A DNA stretch of 64,000 nucleotides from Acidobacteria bacterium SCN 69-37 (GCA_001724025.1 MEDJ01000021.1:1-64000), one strand, 5' to 3'; positions 52,995 through 63,439 are shown, numbered from the stretch's first letter. Program-made: numbers and translations. The notes: generated from the sequence alone by a model not told the origin.

Positions 52995-55307
52995 GTGACC
53001 GACGACCGTGCTGGCGACGCCAGTTGCTATCGCTTTGGACGCTTTGTCCTCGACGTCCATCGGCTTCGCCTGTGGTGCGACGACGAGGTGGTGTCGGTGC
53101 CGCAGAAGGCATTCGACGTCCTCGCCGTGCTCGTGGCCCGGCACGGGGAACTGGTGACGAAGGACCAGCTGCTGGCCGAAGTCTGGCCGCAGACCACGGT
53201 CGAGGAGAACAACCTGCCGCGCCAGATCTCGACGTTGCGTCGGATTCTGGGCGACACGCGCGAGCACCACGCGTTCATTGCCACGGTGCCTGGTGCCGGT
53301 TATCGGTTCGTCGCCCCCGTCGTCGTGCTGGTCGCTGCCGGGCGTGTCGATGATGTGCCACTCGACGTCGACGTACCGGCCCTGCCCGATGAGGCAAGCG
53401 TCGAGCCGTTCGACGATCGGGCTGCGGCTGCGTCGCTGCCTGCGTCCCCGATCTGGCGCGTGTGGCGCAGCGGGCTGGCGGCGACGGTGGCGCTGGCGCT
53501 CGTGGCGCTGCCGATCCTCGGCACCAGCCGCGCGCATCAACCCGTCGCGCCCGATGCCCGTGCCGTTGGCGGTCGCCTGGTGCGGCTGACGTACGGCGCG
53601 GGTCTTCAGCATCAGCCGGCCTGGTCACCCGATGGCCGGCGCGTGGCGTTCACGTCCGATGCCGCGGGGAACGCCGACATCTGGATTCAGGAGGTGGGGC
53701 AACCGCTGCCGGTGGCCGTGACCACCTCGTCCAGCACGGACTGGCAGCCCGCGTGGTCGCCCGACGGGCGCTGGCTCGCGTTCCGTTCGGAGCGCGACGG
53801 CGGCGGCGTGTATGTCGTGGCCGCCAGCGGTGGTGAGCCTCGCCGCGTGACGACGTTCGGATTCCGCCCGCGGTGGTCGCCATCAGGGGCGTCCCTGCTG
53901 CTTGCGAGCTCGATCCTCGATGTATCGAAGTCGACGATGTGGATTGTCCCGGCCGCGGGCGGGTCGCCACGGGTCCTGCGTCCGGACGTCCTGGGCGCGT
54001 ACGCCTCTCCGCACGTGGCGTGGCGACCCGGTGAGGATCGGTTATCGGTGTGGGGCCGGCGCGAGGGACAGTGGACCTTTTCGACGTTCTCCCCGTACGA
54101 CAACGAGCCGCCGGTCGTCTCTGCCATGCCCGACGATGTCCGCGCTGCGATGCAGGGGACGGGGCTCAGGCTGGGCGCGTTCAGTTGGGCGCCCGCGGGC
54201 ACGCACCTGTACTTCGAGGGCCGGGCGGGTGACGTCGCGAACCTGTGGCGCGTGTCTATCGATCCGCACACGCTCGGGTGGCTCGAGGGGCCCGAACGCG
54301 TGACGATCGGACCCGGCACCGATCGCGACTTCGCGATTTCACCGGATGGTCGACGTGTGGCGTTTTCCTCTGTCTCGGAGCGGACGCGGCTCTGGTCGAT
54401 CGGGATCGACGCGGCCGGCCGATTCAACGGACACGCCGAGGCCGTCACGTCGGGCGTCGCCGGCGAGTACGACGCGGCTGCCCCGCGTGACGGTGACCGG
54501 TTGACCTTCCGCACGAGTCGGGGCGGGCAGCAGCAGTTGTGGGAGCGCTCGGTCTCCGATGGCGCCGAGCGGATCCTGCTTGCCGGGCCGGCGGCCCCGT
54601 CGAGTTCGCCGCGCTGGTCGCCCGATGGCCGGACGATTGCGTATGCGCGGCGCCGGGACCCGGCCGAGGGGGATGCGATCGGACTGTTCGATGCGGCAAC
54701 GGGGCGGGAACGCGTCGTGGGTGTATCGCCGCACTGGTGGCTGGTCCCTGACGACTGGTCGTCCGATGGATCGATGTTGCTGGCTGCGTGCCGCGAGCGC
54801 GGCGCGTCGGTGCGCACCGGATTTGGCACGTGCCTCGTCACGCTCGGTCAGGGCCACGGCCCGGTGCAGGTACGAACGATTGCCGCGGATCCGGCGCGGT
54901 CGTTGATCTGCCAGCGCTTTTCGCCCGACGAGCGCTGGATCAGCTTCATGGCCGTCGATAGGCGCCGGCCGGGCGTGTCGACGCTGTACGTGATGCCGTC
55001 GCAGGGCGGGCCGTGGATCCCGGTCACCGACGGCCGATCCTACGATGACAAGCCGCGCTGGTCGGCCGACGGGCGCTTCCTGTATTACATCTCCGATCGT
55101 GGCGGGCCCCTCGACGTGTGGGCGCAGCCGTTCGATCCGCGCGCCGGTGCGCCCGACGGCCCACCGGTCCGCGTGACGTCGTTCGACGATCCGAGCCGCC
55201 TGATCAGCACGGATCTCGGGCGCGTCGAGATCGCCGTCGCGACCGACCGGATCTTCCTGCCGATGACCGAGGCGGCAGGGGAGATCTGGGTGCTCGAGGT
55301 GGAGTAA
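52995..55307 (+). CDS. Membrane-tethered winged-helix regulator with C-terminal TolB/PD40-type beta-propeller
   Basis: wHTH YRFGRFVLDVHRLRLWCDDEVVSVPQKAFDVLAVLVARHGELVTKDQLLAEVWPQTTVEENNLPRQISTLRRIL; TM WRSGLAATVALALVALPILG; repeats HQPAWSPDGRRVAFTSDAAGNADIWIQ, WQPAWSPDGRWLAFRSERDGGGVYVV. Confidence 0.9.
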   Translation: MTDDRAGDASCYRFGRFVLDVHRLRLWCDDEVVSVPQKAFDVLAVLVARHGELVTKDQLLAEVWPQTTVEENNLPRQISTLRRILGDTREHHAFIATVPGAGYRFVAPVVVLVAAGRVDDVPLDVDVPALPDEASVEPFDDRAAAASLPASPIWRVWRSGLAATVALALVALPILGTSRAHQPVAPDARAVGGRLVRLTYGAGLQHQPAWSPDGRRVAFTSDAAGNADIWIQEVGQPLPVAVTTSSSTDWQPAWSPDGRWLAFRSERDGGGVYVVAASGGEPRRVTTFGFRPRWSPSGASLLLASSILDVSKSTMWIVPAAGGSPRVLRPDVLGAYASPHVAWRPGEDRLSVWGRREGQWTFSTFSPYDNEPPVVSAMPDDVRAAMQGTGLRLGAFSWAPAGTHLYFEGRAGDVANLWRVSIDPHTLGWLEGPERVTIGPGTDRDFAISPDGRRVAFSSVSERTRLWSIGIDAAGRFNGHAEAVTSGVAGEYDAAAPRDGDRLTFRTSRGGQQQLWERSVSDGAERILLAGPAAPSSSPRWSPDGRTIAYARRRDPAEGDAIGLFDAATGRERVVGVSPHWWLVPDDWSSDGSMLLAACRERGASVRTGFGTCLVTLGQGHGPVQVRTIAADPARSLICQRFSPDERWISFMAVDRRRPGVSTLYVMPSQGGPWIPVTDGRSYDDKPRWSADGRFLYYISDRGGPLDVWAQPFDPRAGAPDGPPVRVTSFDDPSRLISTDLGRVEIAVATDRIFLPMTEAAGEIWVLEVE

Positions 55308-55473
55308 CGCCCGCCTCAGAACGATTCAGAACTCTTCAAGGCCCGAAACAAAGACTCGCGACCCGTCACTCCCTAGACTCGCCGCACATCGCAATCCTGC
55401 GAGTGCAAATCGGCCCGGAAGGCGTGGGCCGTCGATGGCGCGGCTCCTCCGGAGCGGGCGCCGGGAGGACGAC

Positions 55474-58400
55474 GTGCGAAGGCTGTTGTGCATCGGCTCA
55501 CTCGTGGCCCTGGCGATGCTGGTCGCGACGACCAGCGCCTGGGCCCAGGCGGGTGAGCAGGGATCCATCACCGGCAACCTCACCGACGATCAGGGCGGCG
55601 CGCTGCCCGGCGTGACGGTGTCGGCCGTGAACCTCGCCACCAACGTGTCGACGACAGGCGTGACCAACGCGTCGGGCGTGTACCTGCTCTCTCCGATTAC
55701 CGCGGGGCGCTATCGCGTCACGTTCTCGTTGACGGGATTCACGACGGCCACGCGCGAGATCGAGGCTCGTGCCGGTGACCGCCTCCGCCTGGACGTGCCG
55801 CTGCGCGTGGGTGGGGTCGCCGAACAGGTGTCGGTCGTGGCCGAAACGCCGCTGCTCGAAACCACGACGGCCACGCGCAGCCAGGTCATCGACCAGGCGC
55901 TCGTGCAGAACCTGCCCTCGTCGGGACGCAACCCGTTCACGCTCTCGCAGAACGTCCCGGGCGTCGTCGGCGAGGCGGGGAACCGGCAGAGCATCTCGCT
56001 CCGGCCGTTCGACAACGGCGGCATGGACGGGATGAGCATCAATGGCGGCGTGGTGCGGTCGAACGCGTTCACGCTCGACGGCGCCCCGAACACCAGCCGG
56101 GAGGGGGGCACGAGCGGGAGCCTGGCGTTCGTGCCGTCGCCGGACGCCGTGCAGGAAGTGCGCGTGCAGACGAGCACCTACGACGCGCAGTTCGGCCGCA
56201 CCGGCGGCGGCACGGTGGCCGTGTCCATCAGGAGCGGGACGAACGAGTTCCGAGGGTCGGCGTATTACATCCATCGCGATGCCAACCTGAACGCGAACCT
56301 GTACCAGAACATCCGCAACGGCATCCCGAAGAGCGAGATCTTCCACTACCAGCCGGGTGGCACGATTGGCGGGCCGATCAAGCGCGATCGCACCTTCTTC
56401 TTCTATTCATTCGAGGGGCTGAAGTCCGGGCTTCCCTCCGGGGGATCGCAGCGGACGCCGACCGAACTCGAGCGCCGCGGTGACTTCTCGCAGTCGGGCG
56501 TCACCATCTATGACGTCCTGAACACGATCGACGGTGTGCCGCAGCCGTTCCCCGGCAACGTCATCCCGCAGGATCGGCTCGACCCGGTGGCGATGAACCT
56601 CCTGCAGTACATGCCCCTGCCGAACGCCGAGCCGGATGCGGCCGGGAACAACTACGTGTATCCCTCGGGCAACTCGCGCTTCGACACCTACACGTCGGGC
56701 ATCCTGCGGGTCGATCACAACTTTTCGAACAACACGCGGATCTTCGGCCGATATGCGCACAACGGGCGCCGCGAGACGCGCGCATACAACGGGCGCGAGC
56801 CTGTGGCGCGGACCGGTGGCTATCACCACCGCTGGAACAACGTGTTCAGCATCGACCTGACCTCGACCCTCACGCCTACGACCGTGTCGACGACACGCGC
56901 CGGCTGGACGCGGCATCGCCGCCTCGACAGCTCGACGGCCGAGGACATCGGCGGCTTCGACGCGTCCGTGCTCGGCTATCCGTCGTCGTTCCTCTCGGGA
57001 CTGCCGAGCCGCTTCGTACCGGTGTCGGCGACCGATTACGGCGGTGCGAGCCTCGGGCAGGGCGGCGGACAGGACGGCGTGGCCGATGACTACTACGTGT
57101 CGCAGACGTTCACGCAGATTCGCGGCCGGCACCAGTTGAAGGTCGGTGCCGAATACCGCACGGCGCGCAGCCTGGTCGAAAATCCGTATCGTGGCGCCAC
57201 GCTCGGCACCTTCACGCACAGCCGACAGTTCACGTCGCTGCGGCCGACAGTGGCCAACCTGGCGGCGGCGGACGGCGGCAACGCCTTCGCGTCGTTCCTG
57301 CTCGGCTACACGGCGTCGGGATCGGTGACGCGATCCGATCCGTTCAACTGGCGCAACTCGTACGTGGCCACGTTCATCCAGGACGACTGGCGCGTGTCGA
57401 ACCGCCTGACCGTGAATCTTGGCCTGCGCTGGGACTACGAGGTGCCGACGACCGAGCGCGACAACCGTGTGAACAACGGGTTCGATCCCGCGGCAGTGGC
57501 ACTGGTCTGTCCTGCCTGTCCGGCATCGGGTCTGGCGGCCGAACTGCGCGGCGGCCTGACGTTCGCCAACGGGGCCATCTACGATCGCGACCTGAACGAC
57601 TTCGGGCCGCGTGCCGGCTTCACGTTCCAACTGAACCAGCAGACGGTCGTGCGCGGCGGCTACGGCCTGACGTACCTGCCGGCCGATACCGACAGGGGCA
57701 CGGTGACAGGCTTCAGCCGGCAGACGCCGTACGTCGCGTCGCTCGACAGCGGGCGCACGCCCGCCAACAGGCTCAGCAACCCGTACCCGAACGGCATCCT
57801 GCAGCCGATCGGCGCCGAGGGAGGCGCGGCCACGGCCCTCGGGACCGCCATCAACTATCACACGCGCGGCCGGGAGATTCCCGAGTTCCACCAGTACTCG
57901 ATCGGCATCCAGCGCCAGTTGCCGTGGCGGAGCGTGCTCGACGTCAGCTTCGTGGGCAGCGCGACGCGCAAGCGGCCGGTGTCGCTGCCGGTCAACGATC
58001 TGTCGCCCGATCAGATCGCGCTCGGGGACGCGTACCTGAACGCGCTGGTGTCGAATCCCTTCGTCGGCCTGATGCCGGACGGTGGCGCCCTCAACACCGC
58101 GGCCACCGTGCAGCGTCGTCAGCTGCTGCGACCGTACCCGCAGTTCGGCGATATGAACGAGCAGTTGCTGCCGCTCGGCACGGCCGACTACGCCGGCATT
58201 CAGGTGACGTGGGAGAAGCGCCTGTCGCAGGGGATCCACGTGCTGCTCGGGTACACGGGATCGCGAAGCACCGAGGCACTCTCGCCGCTCAACCAGGGCG
58301 AGCCGCTCTACAACCAGCTGACGTCGACGCATCGGCCGCACGTGCTGCGTATCTCCGGCGGCTGGACCGTACCGGACTTCGACGATCGCGGCTGGTTCAT

Positions 58401-58878
58401 GCGGCACATCGTCGGCGGCTGGTCCCTGAACGCGGTGACTTTCCTCCGATCGGGCACGCCGATCAACATGCCGGGCAACGTGGATCTGATTGGCGACCCG
58501 AAGGTCGCTCACCCGACACCGGCGCGCTGGTTCAACACGTGCACACTGACGGTGGCGGGCACGCGTCAGGGGTGCGTGAGCGACAGCGAGCAGCCAGCCT
58601 TCCAGATCCGGCCCGACAACGCGCTCGACACCACGGGCGACCGGCTCGAGGGCGTGATGCGTCACGATCCGTTCTACATGGATTTCTCGTTCTTCAAGAC
58701 GATCCGGACCGCGAGCCGGGTCGACTTCCAGATTCGTGTCGAGATGTTCAATGCCACCAACGTCGTGCAGTGGGGCACCCCCAACACGACGGTCGCGAAC
58801 GTGAATTTCGGCACGATCGCCGAGAACCAGGCGAACGATCCGCGATCCGTCCAGCTCCAGTTCAGGGTGAGCTACTGA
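55474..58878 (+). CDS. TonB-dependent receptor with N-terminal carboxypeptidase regulatory-like domain
   Basis: GTG start VRRLLCIGSLVALAMLVATTSAWAQ; GSITGNLTDDQGGALPGVTVSAVNLATNVSTTGVTNASGVYLLSPITAGRYRVTFSLTGFTT; AFTLDGAPNTSREGGTSGSLAFVPSPDAVQEVRVQTSTYDAQFGRTGGGTVAVSIRSGTNEFRG. Confidence 0.93.
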   Translation: MRRLLCIGSLVALAMLVATTSAWAQAGEQGSITGNLTDDQGGALPGVTVSAVNLATNVSTTGVTNASGVYLLSPITAGRYRVTFSLTGFTTATREIEARAGDRLRLDVPLRVGGVAEQVSVVAETPLLETTTATRSQVIDQALVQNLPSSGRNPFTLSQNVPGVVGEAGNRQSISLRPFDNGGMDGMSINGGVVRSNAFTLDGAPNTSREGGTSGSLAFVPSPDAVQEVRVQTSTYDAQFGRTGGGTVAVSIRSGTNEFRGSAYYIHRDANLNANLYQNIRNGIPKSEIFHYQPGGTIGGPIKRDRTFFFYSFEGLKSGLPSGGSQRTPTELERRGDFSQSGVTIYDVLNTIDGVPQPFPGNVIPQDRLDPVAMNLLQYMPLPNAEPDAAGNNYVYPSGNSRFDTYTSGILRVDHNFSNNTRIFGRYAHNGRRETRAYNGREPVARTGGYHHRWNNVFSIDLTSTLTPTTVSTTRAGWTRHRRLDSSTAEDIGGFDASVLGYPSSFLSGLPSRFVPVSATDYGGASLGQGGGQDGVADDYYVSQTFTQIRGRHQLKVGAEYRTARSLVENPYRGATLGTFTHSRQFTSLRPTVANLAAADGGNAFASFLLGYTASGSVTRSDPFNWRNSYVATFIQDDWRVSNRLTVNLGLRWDYEVPTTERDNRVNNGFDPAAVALVCPACPASGLAAELRGGLTFANGAIYDRDLNDFGPRAGFTFQLNQQTVVRGGYGLTYLPADTDRGTVTGFSRQTPYVASLDSGRTPANRLSNPYPNGILQPIGAEGGAATALGTAINYHTRGREIPEFHQYSIGIQRQLPWRSVLDVSFVGSATRKRPVSLPVNDLSPDQIALGDAYLNALVSNPFVGLMPDGGALNTAATVQRRQLLRPYPQFGDMNEQLLPLGTADYAGIQVTWEKRLSQGIHVLLGYTGSRSTEALSPLNQGEPLYNQLTSTHRPHVLRISGGWTVPDFDDRGWFMRHIVGGWSLNAVTFLRSGTPINMPGNVDLIGDPKVAHPTPARWFNTCTLTVAGTRQGCVSDSEQPAFQIRPDNALDTTGDRLEGVMRHDPFYMDFSFFKTIRTASRVDFQIRVEMFNATNVVQWGTPNTTVANVNFGTIAENQANDPRSVQLQFRVSY

Positions 58879-58893
58879 GGAAGTTGACTGCGC

Positions 58894-58917
58894 GGGCTGC
58901 GGGCTACGGGCCGCGGG
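58894..58917 (+). repeat. G-quadruplex-type tract (GGGN4)x3GGG
   Basis: GGGCTGCGGGCTACGGGCCGCGGG, 15 bp downstream of TonB receptor stop. Confidence 0.7.
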
Positions 58918-59060
58918 CTGCACGGACGACTTCTCCCACACACATGCCGGACCCCGTGGGTCCGGCATGAGATTCCGCTATCCTCCAGTCCACAGCCGCG
59001 TGTCCCGGTGCAGCGGGGCACGCGGCCCTTCGGAGCGGCTTCGGTTGTCGGTCGATGGAG

Positions 59061-59108
59061 GCCACGGGTTTCAGCCCCTGGCGCACCCGCACGCTGAAGC
59101 CCATGCGG
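59061..59108. repeat. Degenerate palindromic-repeat units (GCCACGGGTTTCAGCCCCTGGC..ACGCTGAAGCCCATGCGGTCC)
   Basis: Contain the TTTCAGCCCC / GCTGAAGCCC core of the palindrome family in opposite orientations. Confidence 0.5.
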
Positions 59109-59161
59109 TCCATCCGGATAAGCCGGCCGCTCGAGGGCCAGACCAGACAGGAAGCTGCTCG

Positions 59162-59824
59162 ATGGTTCGACGTTTCGCTTCACCGTTCGTCCTCCTGCTG
59201 TTCGTCGCCACGATCGGGGCGCGGTCGGCGGGCACGCGGGTGCTTGTGTTCCCCGGGGCTGAAGCCCCGGGGCTCCATCTGATCGAGCCGGCGCCCGGCG
59301 CTCAGGTGCCGGATCGGCCGTGGACGATGGAGGAACTGTTGCCGGCGATGGCTGATCTCGAATCGGGACGGAACTGGATGCAGGGTGGTCGCGTTTTCGA
59401 GCAGGCGGGCTGCGGTATCTGCCACGCGATGAGTACGTACTGGGGCGGCAACGGTCTGGCGCCCGACCTGACAGCTGTGGCCTCCAAGATGACGCGCGAC
59501 GCGATCCTGCAGTCGATCCTCGAACCTTCGGCCGCGTTGAACGGGCAGTATTACCACACCGAGTTCACGCTGAAAGACGGGACCGTCGTCCGTGGAACGG
59601 TCGTCGACGCCGAGGGCAACGCCCTGATCGTCGCGCCCGTGATGATGGTGCCCGACGTCACGATCCGCATCGCGAAGGCCGACATCGCGTCCGAAGCGCC
59701 GTCGCCGGTCTCGCCGATGCCGGCCGGTCTGCTCAATCCGTTTTCGCGAGGACAGATTCTCGATCTCTTGGCTTTTCTCGACGCCGGCGGCAATCCCGAC
59801 GCGGCGGTCTATCAGCGGCGGTAA
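59162..59824 (+). CDS. Exported c-type cytochrome
   Basis: MVRRFASPFVLLLFVATIGA signal; RVFEQAGCGICHAMSTYWGGNGLAPDLTAVASKMTRDAILQSILEPSAALNGQYYHTEFTLKDGTVVRGTVV. Confidence 0.87.
   Translation: MVRRFASPFVLLLFVATIGARSAGTRVLVFPGAEAPGLHLIEPAPGAQVPDRPWTMEELLPAMADLESGRNWMQGGRVFEQAGCGICHAMSTYWGGNGLAPDLTAVASKMTRDAILQSILEPSAALNGQYYHTEFTLKDGTVVRGTVVDAEGNALIVAPVMMVPDVTIRIAKADIASEAPSPVSPMPAGLLNPFSRGQILDLLAFLDAGGNPDAAVYQRR
59251..59276. repeat. Palindromic repeat CCCCGGGGCTGAAGCCCCGGGGCTCC inside cytochrome CDS
   Basis: Perfect 10-bp arms, 2-nt centre; read in frame as FPGAEAPGLH. Confidence 0.85.
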
Positions 59825-59842
59825 GACGTCCGCCAGGAGTAC

Positions 59843-62110
59843 ATGTCAATGCGTGTCGACCGATTTCGACTCAGAGGCTTCATCGCGGCTGTACTGGCTG
59901 CCACCGCGCTGCTGACGAGCGCCTCGCCCCGGCTGGCCGGCGAGCAGGGCGCCTCGCCGTCGCCGGGGCAGGGCCCGGGAGGCGGCCGCAACTTCTCGCT
60001 GATCCAGGAATATCCCGACGACCCCAACGAGGTGATCCAGGCGCTCGACGGCTTCACCGTCGAGATCGTGGCGAAAGCCGACCGCGTGAAGCAGGGCTCG
60101 TGGATCAGCCTCACCGAGGACGATCAGGGGCGTTTGATTCTCGGCGCGAACGAGCAGCAGCCGTTCACGCGGCTCACGCTCGACGCACAGGGGCGCGTGA
60201 CGAAGAACGAGACCATCTTCACGCCCGTCTCCGAATCGATGGGCACGCTCTGGCACGACGGCGCGCTCTACGTGCAGGGCGGACGCCTGCCGCAGACGTT
60301 CACCGAGACGATCGACAACCCCGGCTTCGGCAGGCAGAGCGGTCAGGCGGGTCTGCACGTACTCCGCGATCCGAAGAGTGACGGCTCGTTCACCGACGTC
60401 GAGACGCTGCGGACGTGGGATGGTCATGAGGGCGGACACAGCGACCACGGCATCCACGACCTGCAGGTGGCGCCCGACGGGCAGCACTTCTACATCATCA
60501 ACGGCAACGGCGTGGTGCCGCCGTCCGACGTGTCGCCGAACTCGCCGCTCCGCCACTACGGCGACGATCGGATCATCCCGAAACTCGGCGACTTCACGGA
60601 TCGGATCAACGGCGAGCGTCCGCCGGCGGGATACCTCGCCCGTACGGATTTCCAGGCGAAGGACCTGCACCTGGTCGCCGGCGGCATGCGGAATGCGCTG
60701 CACTTCGCCTGGAACGCCGACGGCGACATTTTCTCGTTCGACAGCGACATGGAACCCGAATTCGGCGTGCCGTGGTACCGGCCGGTGCGCGTCTTCTGGA
60801 TGCCGAGCGGCGCGGACCTCGGCTACCGCGGCAACAGCGGCAAGTACCCGACGTACTACGAGGACACCATCCCCCCGCTCGTCGACATCGGGCTCGGCAG
60901 CCCCGTGGGCGTCACCTTTGGCTACGAGACGCGCTTCCCGGCGGCGTACCAGCGCGCGTTCTTCGTCGCGGACAACAACTACGGCCGGATCATCGCCGTC
61001 CACCTGACCCCGCAGGGCAGCGGCTGGGCCGCGACGAGCTGGGAGAATTTCGTCTGGCCGAAGTCGCTTTACGACAACGCACAGTCAATGCCGCACAACG
61101 TGACCGACATGCTGGTGGCGCGCGACGGCACGTTCTACTACGTCATCGGCAACAGGCGGACGCAGTCGTACCTGATGCGCGTCAGGTACACGGGCACGCA
61201 GTCGACGGCCAGAGTCGAGTATCGCCACCAGGACGGCGCGCAGGCACGGGCCGTGCGGCGGTCGCTCGAGGCGTTCCACTGGACGACAGGCGATTCCCGG
61301 GCCGTCGACGCGGCCTGGCCGCACCTGGGCAGCGAGGATCGATTCCTCCGCTATGCCGCCCGCGTCGCGCTCGAAACCGTCCCGTCATCGTCGTGGCAGG
61401 CACGGGCCACGGGCGAGCGGGATGCCGCCACCGCGATGGGCGCATTGCTGGCGCTGGCGCGTGTGGGCGGGCCTGACGCCAGCGAGGCCGTGTTCACGGC
61501 GCTCGCGCGCTTCCCACTGTCGGCACTATCGGATCCGTTGCGGATGCGGAAGCTGCGCATTATCGAGGTGGCCGTCAGCCGGAACGGCCGACCCTCGACC
61601 GATGCCGTGGCGCGTGTGGTGGCGGACGTCGACGGCGTGTTTCCGGGATCGTCGTTCGAGCTCAACACCGAGATGTCGCAGATCCTCGCGGCCTTCGACG
61701 CCTCGTCGGTCGTCCCCAAGACGATGCGCCTGGTGCGACAGTCGCCGATCTACCAGGAGCAGTTCGCCTATCGCTACAACATCCGCGGGGTGACGACGGG
61801 GTGGACGCCCGACCTGCGGCGCGAGTTCTTCCAGTGGTTCAACGAGGACCACACCAACACCCCGAAGGCGTACTTCTACCGCGAGTGGTTCACGCGCGTG
61901 AACCAGCAGCCGCGCCTGGCCGGGAACGCGGGGCCATTGAACACGCTGCGGGCGCAGGCGATCGAGACGCTGACGGATGCGGAGAAGGGCGACGCGTCAC
62001 TGGCTGCCGTACTCGACGCCTATACGCCACCAGCGGCAGGCCGCGGACGTGGCAACAACCCGTTCGGCGGCGCCCCACCGGTACCCGGTCGCGGGCAAGG
62101 CGCGCCATGA
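59843..62110 (+). CDS. PVC-type putative membrane-bound dehydrogenase / beta-propeller (aldose sugar dehydrogenase-like)
   Basis: [182 protein letters not shown]. Confidence 0.88.
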   Translation: MSMRVDRFRLRGFIAAVLAATALLTSASPRLAGEQGASPSPGQGPGGGRNFSLIQEYPDDPNEVIQALDGFTVEIVAKADRVKQGSWISLTEDDQGRLILGANEQQPFTRLTLDAQGRVTKNETIFTPVSESMGTLWHDGALYVQGGRLPQTFTETIDNPGFGRQSGQAGLHVLRDPKSDGSFTDVETLRTWDGHEGGHSDHGIHDLQVAPDGQHFYIINGNGVVPPSDVSPNSPLRHYGDDRIIPKLGDFTDRINGERPPAGYLARTDFQAKDLHLVAGGMRNALHFAWNADGDIFSFDSDMEPEFGVPWYRPVRVFWMPSGADLGYRGNSGKYPTYYEDTIPPLVDIGLGSPVGVTFGYETRFPAAYQRAFFVADNNYGRIIAVHLTPQGSGWAATSWENFVWPKSLYDNAQSMPHNVTDMLVARDGTFYYVIGNRRTQSYLMRVRYTGTQSTARVEYRHQDGAQARAVRRSLEAFHWTTGDSRAVDAAWPHLGSEDRFLRYAARVALETVPSSSWQARATGERDAATAMGALLALARVGGPDASEAVFTALARFPLSALSDPLRMRKLRIIEVAVSRNGRPSTDAVARVVADVDGVFPGSSFELNTEMSQILAAFDASSVVPKTMRLVRQSPIYQEQFAYRYNIRGVTTGWTPDLRREFFQWFNEDHTNTPKAYFYREWFTRVNQQPRLAGNAGPLNTLRAQAIETLTDAEKGDASLAAVLDAYTPPAAGRGRGNNPFGGAPPVPGRGQGAP

Positions 62111-62414
62111 CGATTCCGTTCCGCGTGACGAAACACATGGACGCGTCGGCACCTGTCGGGCCGGAGGAGCCATTGCACCAGAAAAACCGCACCTGTCGTG
62201 GCGATCGCGGACTTCGTCCTGCTGCCCGCATCCATGGATGTGTTCCGGTCAGCAGAACATTGGCCCGTCTTCCCGAGAGGGCTTGCGTCGTCATCCCGAC
62301 CTGTCGCACGCTGGCGTCCTCACAACGGGTTTCAGACAGGCCGGCGGGCGAGGGGCTCGCGTGGTCTGGCCGCACTCTGGCGCCAGGCGCCCGGGGCGAC
62401 AGGAGAACGAGAGC

Positions 62415-63350
62415 ATGAGGCACGCGCGGGGTTCAGGGATGAGAGCGACGTCGATGTGGATGCCGGTGATCGCCCTGGCCGTGGCCACGGCCGGCACGAT
62501 GGCCGTCACGACGAGCGTGCAGGCGGACGAGCAGGCGGCGTCGGCGCCGGGCGGTCGTCAGGCCGGGCCCGGACGTGCCGGCGGGCAGGGAGGCCGCGGC
62601 GGCGGAACACCGCAGGGCGGGGCGCCCATCGCATGGGAGGACACGACAGGCTTTCGATCGATGTTCGACGGCCGGAGTCTCGATGGCTGGGACGGCGATC
62701 CGGCCTTCTGGCGTGTCGAGGGCGGAGCGATTGTCGGCGAGAGCACGGCGGAGACGCCGGTCACCGAGAACAACTTCCTCATCTGGCGCGGCGGCCGCAC
62801 GGCGGACTTCGATCTGAAGCTCGAGTTCCGGCTCAATGCCGGCAACAGCGGCGTGCAGTATCGCAGTCGTCAGCTCGTGCCTGGCGGGCCCGAGGGCGTG
62901 AAGGGGCAGTGGGTGCTCGCCGGGTACCAGGCGGACATCGACTTCAACAACCAGTACACCGGCATGCTCTACGAGGAGCGCGGGCGCGGCTTCCTCGCGC
63001 CGCGCGGCCAGTTCAACTACATCGGCGCGAACCAGGCCCCGGCTGTCGGTCGCGGCCAGCCGCCGCCGCAGCCGCGGCCTGGCGATCCGCCGTTCGGCGT
63101 GCGCGGGCAGCTCGGCGCGCTCAACGCGAACGATGCATTGCGCGCGCTGATCAAGCAGAATGACTGGAATCAGTTCCAGGTGGTCGCGCGGGGCAACGTG
63201 CTCATCCACATGCTCAACGGCCAGGTCACGGCGGTGCTCGTCGACGATGACGTGACGGGCCGTGCACTCGATGGATTGCTGGGGCTGCAGATTCACGTGG
63301 GGCCGCCCATGAAGGTCGAGTTCCGGAACATTTACATCCGGCAGCACTGA
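62415..63350 (+). CDS. DUF1080 / 3-keto-disaccharide hydrolase-type domain protein, exported
   Basis: [131 protein letters not shown]. Confidence 0.93.
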   Translation: MRHARGSGMRATSMWMPVIALAVATAGTMAVTTSVQADEQAASAPGGRQAGPGRAGGQGGRGGGTPQGGAPIAWEDTTGFRSMFDGRSLDGWDGDPAFWRVEGGAIVGESTAETPVTENNFLIWRGGRTADFDLKLEFRLNAGNSGVQYRSRQLVPGGPEGVKGQWVLAGYQADIDFNNQYTGMLYEERGRGFLAPRGQFNYIGANQAPAVGRGQPPPQPRPGDPPFGVRGQLGALNANDALRALIKQNDWNQFQVVARGNVLIHMLNGQVTAVLVDDDVTGRALDGLLGLQIHVGPPMKVEFRNIYIRQH

Positions 63351-63398
63351 ACGGCGGTCCGGCAGCGCTGGAACCAGGAGGCCCCGGGGACGAGCGCG

Positions 63399-63439
63399 TA
63401 GCGTAGCCTGCCGCGCCGTAGCCTTGGCGAAGGCGGGAG
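63399..63439 (-). repeat. Fragment of a dispersed intergenic repeat (..CGTAGCCTTGGCGAAGGCGGGA..)
   Basis: TAGCGTAGCCTGCCGCGCCGTAGCCTTGGCGAAGGCGGGA; minus-strand translation AFAKATARQATLRA resembles the AFAKATAGK-type spurious translations I recall from acidobacterial intergenic repeats. Single copy here, so recognition is from memory. Confidence 0.45.
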
